Below, in pieces: positions 55,825 through 64,000 of a DNA stretch of 64,000 nt. The notes beneath the pieces are model-generated. The model had not been told where the DNA came from. It saw nothing but the letters and a program-made list of their open reading frames with translations, and did no database searches. The translations under genes were made by a program, and so were the position numbers. The DNA is from Quercus robur (lineage: Eukaryota; Streptophyta; Magnoliopsida; Fagales; Fagaceae), in NCBI RefSeq assembly GCF_932294415.1, contig NC_065536.1:1302001-1366000 (forward strand), given 5' to 3'. The stretch's first letter is position 1; each line of letters starts with the position of its first letter.

Positions 55825-56386
55825 AAAAGTTTTCTCAGACATCAAATCGTATAACTTTTTCACCTATTTTATTGTTCTTGTAAGTGGTTTTCGTCTTGTC
55901 CCAAGTTTGACACATGTTTCATAATTTTTTTCTTTTTTCTTTTTTATTATTATTTTTCACCATTTTCACTATTAATGAGACTTTTTACAGTATTTTATTG
56001 TTGAGTGATGCTAGAGATACTACAAATTTACTACTTATATCTTACAAATTGGTATATTACCAATCATAGAAAATAATTCCAAATATTTATTTATTATATA
56101 TTATTTAAATAACACTAATCACATTTTTACCACATCAATTTGTAAACTTTTTTTGTAAATTTTGTAGTATGAATCAGTTATTTTTTAAAAATTTATTTTA
56201 ATGATATGAAATATATTTATTTTCTTACAACTATTTATTTATTTTGTTATTATTATCGATTAATATTTTTTAGATCAATTTCAGTTTGAATAATATCTTT
56301 TAATTTTGCCCCCTCTGAACCAAAATTCTGGCTCCGCCACTGCTTTCTTCCATGATAAATATGATTATGAGAGTCTGGCTGAATTC
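55449..56386. repeat. 108-bp tandem duplication, second copy split by a hAT element
   Basis: Copy A is 55449-55556. Copy B begins at 55557, is interrupted after 55627, and resumes at 56343 up to 56386. Both read ttactctatttggc, ggtaggagaaagtttacacc and ttccatgataaatatgatta. The duplication is older than the transposon. Confidence 0.88.
55628..56342. mobile_element. hAT-like element with CAGKGGCGGAGCCAG ends
   Basis: The 715-bp element opens CAGGGGCGGAGCCAGAGG and closes TCTGGCTCCGCCACTG, with exact 8-bp duplications ctttcttc (55620-55627, 56343-56350). The middle has long A runs. At about 56003-56177 there is an inner inverted repeat ('gatgctagagatactacaaa' versus 'attttgtagtatgaatc'), probably an older MITE. 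It has no coding. Confidence 0.85.
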
Positions 56387-58295
56387 TTCATTTATGTGTT
56401 TTGAAGAAGGCATTTGAATTGAGTTAAATTTATATGAATTTTATGTTTTTTTACTGGTACATTTGAGTGGGATATAAATCATATGATACCAAATATAAAG
56501 TACACAAAAAAAAAAAACAAAAGAAAAGCAGGCAGAACAAAATTACTCTACCAAGAATAATACTCTACGCTCTACCCTCAGGATATATAACATTGTGTGT
56601 GTGTGTGTTTTTTTTTATTTATTTATTTATTTTTATTTTTTATTTTTTTATGAATAAGTACATTTTATTAAAATAATAATATATAATCCAAATTACAATT
56701 CAAATAACAGGAAGCCCATGTCCTTACAATTATTTGCTATAACAAAGTAACAAGTAACAAGTAACATCCTTTCTACGGAAAAAAGAGACCACGAGGCACT
56801 CTGTGTACAAGTTTTCACTCATTTACACGACTTATCCAAGCCTTAACATCCAATCTAATCATTTGATTTTTTTTTTTTTTTTTTTTTGGTTACTAGAAAT
56901 CATTTAAATAATTTCCTCCTCTATTTTGATGTACCCAATATTGTGAAATTTGGCATTCCTTTGCATCCATTATCCATATATGGTCCACAGCAACGCAACA
57001 GCCAAGGCTAACTCTTTAAGAATCATATTCAGAACAAATTGCATGTTTGGCTAAAAACTTTTTCTCGATTTTATCACATTTGAGGTTGTGGCTTCTGATG
57101 CTGTGGCTGATTCCCCCCACTAGAACTTTCAAGCACTGCTGTTAGAAATAGTTACTTTCCATTTTAATACATAAATTCAATTATATGTATGTATAAGTAA
57201 ATGCACAGGCATGCATCAATAAAGGTATAAACATATCATTTCTCAAGGGCTTCCATTACACAACTATCACGAAGGAGAACAATAAGGATATAGACAACAA
57301 ATTTATTAACATTCTTCAACTCATTATGAGCACAACAATGCCTCTACCATGAAACATATTCATGCATCTACAGTAGAAAGTTCCATGACAAAAGGAAAAA
57401 AACCAAAGACCAAAATGTAGCAAGATGATTCAAATATGCAGTGAGAGCAACTCAAAGGCTCTGTAGGCTGCATTCCTGTCTAAAAATATGACATGCCCTT
57501 GTCATTTGGCTTCAATTTTCTTTAATCCCACCATGTTCTTTCATAGCATGATATGATCATAGAAGGCTAATCAGATTCCACCAATAGATTTCCATATTCC
57601 AATTACATGATTGCATAAATAAAAAGCTTCCTCAGCCGTATAACTTGTGTTCATTTGTTTGTCAACTGTGTAAGTAGTGTCTTCTGTTCTCTGTCCAGTA
57701 GTTCAACCTCCTGCCTCAACTTGAAGACATGACCAATATAAAAAACTACTGTCCACAAAATATAAATGCACTTTTCTGTGGACCTTCATGAACAATTGGA
57801 GCGAACAAATAGTGAATACTTATTGTGATACATATAACTGTCTCGGTGATGGGAAACTAACATGCTTGATGCTCCATAGGCAAAAAAAACAATGGTTTGA
57901 TCTTCTCTTTAAATCCCCATTTAAATGGTTCACAAGAAGTCCACTGTAGCAACTAGCAACTCCACAACCTCAGAAAATTGTATCATATAATTCTGATCCA
58001 ACTCTGTCCACGCACTGCTTTCAATTTCTCCCCAAGATAAACTTGAGAACTCCAGCAATAAAACTTAAAATATATATAGAATCAATAAAACTTAAAATAT
58101 GATATAAAATTATATGTAACTATTCTATAACCTTTAGGTATTACTAAGTATATTATAATTCTAGGGAAAAAGAGCCTCCTTTCAACTATCTATAGTCCAA
58201 ACCACCATCATTAAATGGCACCATTTAGATCTCTTCAGGCCCTTTTCCCTTCCCATTTTTAGCTTCAGTTTGCACTTATGGACTAGCTATGGCCC
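56387..58295. other. Intergenic and NYN gene 3' region
   Basis: Nothing firmly coding. T runs and a GT microsatellite (about 56596-56608) lie on the left. The 3' UTR of the NYN gene is expected in roughly 57900-58295. Confidence 0.4.
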
Positions 58296-60563
58296 CTAGG
58301 TGAGTTCAGTCTGGGCAACAGTAATTATAATTGGTTGCCATCCAGATAGATGATGCACAATCCATTTCTTTACAGTAATTACCATATTTAAAATTTGAAG
58401 TATGTCACCCAAGGCAAGCTCTTTCAGGCACATATTCCTTAAAATACTAGCCGCTTCATACCTACATAAAAGATAGAACAGAAGATAAGAGAAACTGGAG
58501 GGAAATTCCAGTAAGCCATATAATAAGAAGCAAAAGTAGAAGTGTTACTTGCACTGAGAAGCGATTATTGCAGATCGTCCGGCAGGGGATGTTAAAAAAT
58601 TTTCAGTTTCATCCCATGTAACTTTTGAGTATCGATTAGGATTACCATCTATAGGGTTCACACAATGCCAAAGTTTCTTGTTCTTAGGAACATACAACTG
58701 CACATCACCGGCAATGTGCTTCACTACCATCTGCTGCTCAATAGCACTCTCCAGAGCATTTTTAATGTCAATATTCCGATGCTTGGGGTCTCCATATTGA
58801 ATGCAATCAATTATATTTGCTTCAGTAGGCATTATCTTTTCATTTTTTAGGGTGTCCAATGCAAGCAAGATTACCCCTAGTAGGCCTTGGACATACCCAG
58901 AAGGCTTTGGGAATCCAGGAGTCTCCAATATACAGGTACCAGTGCCACCCATTTCTGCTGAAGACAAGGATGGATACTCTGGATCACGAGGATATCCATT
59001 ATTCAGCATGTTAGGGTAAGCTGACAGCTTCTTCTGCACCATATATCCATTTTGTGATTCACTTAAGCATGCATGATTTGAAGACTTAGTAATAGAAATA
59101 TGTCTAGGCTCTTGATTTCTTTGCTGGACAGTAGGAGGGTTGTGAACACTGTTGGAATATCCAGAGATGTTCAAGAAATTAATATCAGGCACCTTTGTAG
59201 GTGGTCTTGAGGTAAAGTTGGATCCATTAAGCCTCAGAGGGGTTAAGGGAGGAACAAAAGTGTTAGTATTAAGTGGAGGTGGATGCATATTACGAGGTGA
59301 AAATGCAGGTTGAGTGGCAAAGTTGTTTGGCCGTAATGACTGTGAATAATTATATTGGTGATTTTTTTGGTGGTTACTGCTATTGCTCCATGAAGGACCA
59401 GAATTGCCATGAACAAAATTTTGGGCAGGTCCACTTGGAGGAACATTTGGAATATAAGAAAAATTACCAGGTTGATGAGAGTTTACATTGCTGTAATGTT
59501 CTACTGGTGAACTCAAAGTTTTTGATCCATTAGCTTGACTGAAGTTTCTTGAAATTGATTTTCCTTGATATCTACTGTCCACCCCCTTTCCTATATATGC
59601 CATAGTATGATTTCCAATATGGGGATTACCCTGATAGGTTTTCATAGGTTGCGTTATACCAATGGCATTAGAAACTGGCATCTGTAATGTGTTGGAACTT
59701 GATGAATAGCTATTATTATTAACAAGCTGTTGCAATTCACCGTTCATTATTGGTGGCCCTCCAGCTAAAAGACTGGTATAAAGCCAGATGCTCTTGGCAG
59801 CAGAAAGAAGAGGTGCAGAAGCCTGCTGAGGCTGTGCTAGAAGAATGTTGTACCTCCTCATGCTCAACTGATGCAGAGCATTAGAGAAATCCTGGTCACC
59901 AGAAATCAAGAGGTAATTAGCCGGTGCAGGATTGTCCACTGCCCAAAACAACATGTCCACCAAAATCCTCTTGTCACTTGCATCTTTGACCCCTATATTC
60001 ACATTAATGAAAAAAAAATTATATATCATAACAGAACAAAAATACCAGATGCAATGCAATCAACCAAAACAAGTAAATGAAAAATCAAATATTAACAAAG
60101 TATAGAGCATAGCAGTATTACACTACATTGTCAAGGATATTCAATAAACCAAATGCAACTTTTTCACAAAATAGGACACACACTACCAAAAGGATTAAGA
60201 TATTACAAGGTTTTGACAGTAGAAGAACAATGAAAAAAACATAACATAGTTTTTATGATACTAGTAGTAAATATTAGGGTAAATTTCACTAACCCCCACC
60301 CTGAGGTTTGGACTAATACCAACCAGGTCCAACACATTTTAAAATTGACCCATTCGGTCCCTAAAACCAATTTGGTCCTAATTAAACACCGTTAGGCCCA
60401 TCTCAATCCGTTAGTCACTTAAGCTCAGATCTCTCTTCTTTCTCCTCTGTCTGATTCTCTCATCTACCTATCTTCTCTCATCATTCCCTAACCCTAAACT
60501 CAGATCCTCCAAAACCTCATGGCTACCACATCAAGCCACAGTCACTGCAAGCCTTTACGGCAG

Positions 60564-60644
<81 letters not shown>

Positions 60645-62835
60645 TCTTTCCCTCTCAAGCTCAGCCATGGCCGAACACCACGAAGCCCATACCACCACAA
60701 ATGGCAGCTGAGCTCAACAGCACCACCACAACCGCCGGCCACTGCCTCTTACTCTTTATTTCTCTCTTATTCTCTTCTCTTTTCTTTTTTTTCTCATTTA
60801 TTTTCTCATAAACAAACCCCCTTTTGTGTTTGGTTTTGCGATTGGTTTGGTTAATTTAGGGATTGAGTTTTCTGTTGGCTGTAGGGATTTAGTGATTTTG
60901 ATTTGGATTTGTAAAATGGAGTTCTAAGTGTTTTGAGCTTTGGCTATTAGGGTTTCGAAAATGGTATTTTGGGGTTGATTTCAAAATGGGTTTGGATGTA
61001 CTGTGTATATCAGTATATGTGCCTGAATCAGTGATGGGTAAGATTTTTTTGTGCAGGTGAGGCAGTGATTTTGTTTGGTTTTGTACAGGAGAAGAATTTG
61101 ATGGATTCATTAGTCAAAATTTGTGTATATATTTTCTGTGTATATGTCTCACCAATTTGGTATTGGTTTGGCTGGGTTTGGTGTACAAACTGAGAGAAAA
61201 GAGAGGGGTATGGGTTTGGCTAGGTTTGGTGTACAAACAGGGAGAGAAGAGAAGGATAAAAGAGAAAATAGAGGGACGAGTTAGAATCAGAGAGAGGAGA
61301 GAGAGAAGAGAGGGACTAACGTCATTAACGGTGTTTAGGGACTACATTGGTTTAAGGGACCAAATTGGTCAATTTTAAAATGTCTTGGACCTAGTTAGTA
61401 TTAGCCCAAACCTCAGGGTAGGTTAGTGAAATTTACCTTAAATATTATTAACCACCAACAACAAAAACCACATCATAAAGTTATAGAACATAAATTTTCT
61501 ACACACATCAAATTAATTAAAATCTCTATGCATGTCAGATGGGCAAATAGGAGATGACTAAAATTTATATAATATTCTACCAATAATAAAATAAAACAAT
61601 TATATGAATGTCAACTAGTTTGGATGATAAAATCTCCTCCAAAAAACTTGGATCAATTCCCTATCACCTATATACCCAATGCACCTTCAATTAAGGTTTA
61701 AACACACACATATTCTACTGCAAGAAAATAATAACATCAACATGAGTTTTGCAAATGTAAGATAAATGATGAAAAAAACCATACAATTAGTCATGTCCCA
61801 AGCTTGAAAGTATACATAACCCAATAGGCAACTACATAACATTTGCTACATCAAAACCTCTCTCCCCCACCACCCCCCCACAAAAAAAAAAAATAAATAA
61901 ATAAATAAAACTAATGAAACCAATCATGGGTCAAGCTCCAAAAGGTAATACACAAAAACCTACCTGCCAGCTTCCACATAAATTACAGCAAAGACAATTA
62001 CCACAGAGGGAAAAAAAAAAAAAAAAACAAAGAATCCATGAAACCAGTCACCGATCAAGCTCCAAAACTGTATACACAAAACCCAACTAGCCAAATTTTA
62101 CACAAAATTGCAGCGAAAACATTGACCATAATGAAACCAATCATGGATCAAGCTCCAAAAGTTCTACACATAACCCAACTAGCCAAATTCTACAAAAAAA
62201 TCACAGCAAAAACTAATCATGGGTCAAGCTCCAAAATTTCATACACATAACCCAACTAGCCAAATTCTAACCAAAAGCACAGCAAAAACATTGATCACCC
62301 TAAACCCAATCATGAGTCAAGCTCCAAAATTTCATACGCATAACCCATCAAGCCAGATTCTACCCAAAAGCACAACAAAAACATTGATCCCCTTAAACCC
62401 AATCATAGATCAAGCTCCAAATTTTCATACACATAACTCAATTGACCAACTTCCATTAAAAAATATATATATATTCACCACAGCACATGGTAAAGCATAT
62501 AAAAAAAATGATTAAAGAAATAAAATAAAAAGGGTTAGCAATTCTATACCAGCGGGGACATGGTAGAGGGAGATGCCAGTGCTGGAAAGAGCATGCTGGA
62601 CAGGATCAGGGATAGCATTGGTGTCACCATAGGCAGCAATAGAGATGGGTCCACAATAACCCATCTTCATCAACGCAGAACTTATGTTCTGAGCTATGGC
62701 GTTTGGGTTGTACCCTTCTTTTGGAACCCTGCAATTTTCTATGTCCCACCACACAGATGTCTTTGCCGCACCATAACCAAACCCCGTAGTTTTGCTTCCA
62801 CCACCATTGTTGTTGATGCTGGTGGTGCTCACCAT
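58296..62835 (-). CDS. NYN-domain putative endoribonuclease (MARF1/limkain-b1-like), three exons
   Basis: Exons: 62835-62550, 59992-58549 and 58461-58296. The introns have GT donors (GTATAG, GTAACA) and AG acceptors, and the phases join cleanly into 631 residues. The NYN (PIN-like) fold spans residues about 25-160: VWWDIENC with Asp31, AYGDT with Asp71, then across the splice GVKDASDKRILVDM and ISGDQDF. These acidic residues are those that bind metal in NYN nucleases. Residues about 165-440 are Ser/Asn/Pro/Gln-rich and disordered. Residues about 440-630 form a helical C-terminal domain, the last 54 residues of it in exon 3. Plant relatives are usually labelled 'putative endonuclease or glycosyl hydrolase'. 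The expected role is RNA cleavage or RNA-granule function; the substrate is unknown. The start MVSTTS is the first ATG. Intron 1 holds a Mutator-like element and a minisatellite. Confidence 0.85.
60277..61438. mobile_element. Mutator-like element in intron 1 of the NYN gene
   Basis: The 1162-bp element has exact 9-bp duplications TAAATATTA (60268-60276, 61439-61447). The inverted ends are about 150 bp: GGGTAAATTTCACTAACC left; AGGTAAATTTCACTAACC from the right, then CCCTGAGGTTTGG on both arms. The core has a CT run of about 70 bases (60569-60641) and a GC-richer part (60650-60750) encoding Ser/Pro/His-rich ORFs without domains, possibly captured gene sequence. No transposase. Confidence 0.87.
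60569..60641. repeat. (CT)n microsatellite
   Basis: About 36 uninterrupted CT units inside the Mutator-like element. Long perfect runs like this are usually length-variable. Confidence 0.95.
61915..62458. repeat. Minisatellite, ~85-95 bp units
   Basis: Six degenerate units start near 61915, 62038, 62131, 62214, 62301 and 62393. Each contains a form of 'accaatcatgggtcaagctc', 'cataacccaactagccaa' and 'cacagcaaaaac'. The first is the most diverged and is followed by an A run. It lies in intron 1 of the NYN gene, close to exon 1. Confidence 0.9.
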
Positions 62836-64000
62836 TTTTGGGGATAGAATTGGTTTGGTTTGGTTTGGAGAAAGAGTCTAATACTAATAAATAAAGGAGG
62901 AGATTAAGTTGGTTTGGTTTTGGTTGACTTATAGTTGCAGTTGTTTTTTCTGTGACAGTTGTGTCACTCGGTGTGATGTGAAAGCGTTGGTGACGAATAA
63001 ATATGATGATGAGGATTAGAGAGAGATCTATGGCGGTAGATTTCCTTACCTTTTTATATTGTCTTGTGGGACTCACTTTGCAACGAGAAGAATCGGTCAG
63101 TCAGGGGACTCTCAAGTCTTGCCTTGTCGTGTGTTTTGGTTGTTGTACTTGTTGGTGTAGAATGATGGTCCTTTGTTATCGTTTTTAGTGTTTAAACAAC
63201 ATTACACGTATTTTTATATACTTTTTTATTTATACGTATTTTTAAAAAATACAAACGTTACTAGAAATCTCTTACCTAACAAAACCTCTTAGTTATCTTG
63301 ATTCAAAAATTCTAGTACCACAACTGGGGCACAACTTTGTACCATGTCTAATAGGATGACAAGTTGCGAGTGGTATTGAAAAAAACAATAAGTTTATGTA
63401 AAAGTAAGAAGCCGTTATTGCTACATAAGATAAATGTAATAATTGTTGTGGTCTTGATTGATAGTGAGAGTTGTGGGTTTATAAAGGAAAATAAATTAGA
63501 TTATTAATTTAAGATGTTTGAAAGGGGGAAAATAATTGTTTGGAAACTGAATAAGAAATAAATTATTTAATAAAAATAAGGATATAGCCTTTTTTTAATG
63601 TGAAGATATAGCCATTTTTATGTGAAATGATAATTATTATTTGTTTTCCATTCCATTCTCCAATCTATTTTAATAAGTTGTTATTTGAACACAGGTTCTA
63701 AATACCAAAAATTTAACTGGTAAAGTTTTTTATTGTTAAATAAGATTTAGGATTCCAATCTTACCTATAATAAAAAAAAATTAATAAAACCAATTAATGT
63801 ATTGGCTTGATGATAAAAAAAACAATTGTCATAAAGTGAAATAAAAAAGAATTATGATAATGAGCAACATCAAAACAGCAGTTATGAAAAAAATTGTAAA
63901 AAATTTGTGTCTCTAAACTAATTAAGGAAGAAGGTGGATCATGATCCTAGTAATTAATATATTTTATCAGATATTGACTATAATCATTTTCGTATCCATT
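62836..64000. other. NYN gene upstream region and intergenic
   Basis: The 5' UTR and promoter of the NYN gene are expected in about 62836-63100; 'ggtttggtttggtttgg' repeats lie just upstream of the ATG. No TATA box is clear. The remainder is AT-rich with a SINE-like copy. Confidence 0.4.
63690..63860 (+). mobile_element. tRNA-derived SINE-like copy
   Basis: 'aaatttaactggtaaag' (A-box region), 'aggattccaatct' (B-box-like) and 'ggcttgatgataaa' occur in the same order as at 54745-54910. Confidence 0.4.

Noticed and set aside
58545..60059. Single-exon 504-aa gene
   Set aside because: Its first 23 codons are intron; the NYN domain continues upstream into exon 1 (62550-62835), and the true C-terminus is in exon 3.
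60519..60854. 111-aa and 82-aa Ser/Leu-rich ORFs
   Set aside because: They are dominated by translation of the CT microsatellite.
62038..62515. ORFs with repeated 'QAPKFHTHNPTSQIL' units
   Set aside because: They are produced by the intronic minisatellite; there are no upstream signals, and the gene here is on the other strand.

Overview
The window looks like nuclear DNA of a woody eudicot. It is AT-rich, gene-sparse and intron-containing, and it is crowded with plant transposons. Several repeats would fit Fagaceae (oak or chestnut), but that is a guess from general familiarity; the sequence does not prove it. Four genes look intact: a CC-NB-ARC-LRR immune receptor (21287-23962, +), a small cysteine-rich PHD/RING-like protein (46666-47496, +), a P-class pentatricopeptide-repeat protein (52133-54319, -) and a three-exon NYN-domain putative RNase (58296-62835, -). 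There is no evidence that they work together; they look like an ordinary scattered set of plant genes.

Left third (1-20040). No intact host gene is visible. A gag-only LTR retrotransposon (4284-10760) has matching 5-bp target duplications, a tRNA-Met-type primer site and a polypurine tract. It is followed by a Mutator-type MITE, a 1.17-kb hAT-like element (12385-13550, 8-bp TSD), a remnant coding for a CCHC zinc knuckle, and a 4.15-kb Helitron (15836-19987). The Helitron sits inside an older MITE and carries an exon that resembles neprosin.

Middle (20040-45000). The NLR gene has a 5' UTR intron and two short uORFs. Its promoter-proximal segment has an inverted copy about 9 kb upstream, and a SINE lies at its stop codon. 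Downstream come a Mutator-like element filled with palindromes (24563-25503), several MITEs and a second Helitron of the same family in opposite orientation (34753-39868). That Helitron contains an almost perfect 142-nt-arm hairpin and a solo LTR. Next is a duplicated exon pair of unknown identity, a 23-N assembly gap, and a three-level nest: a solo LTR inside a hAT element inside a Mutator-like element (42291-44547).

Right third (45000-64000). A broken fragment resembling the meiotic cyclin SDS precedes the PHD-like gene. The PPR gene and the NYN gene follow on the minus strand. The NYN gene's 2.56-kb first intron holds a Mutator-like element with long inverted ends and a roughly 90-bp minisatellite. 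A hAT element has inserted into the second copy of a 108-bp tandem duplication at 55449-56386.

The firmest results are element boundaries fixed by exact target-site duplications, and the splice structure of the NYN gene. Gene names for captured fragments come from remembered family motifs and need a database search.
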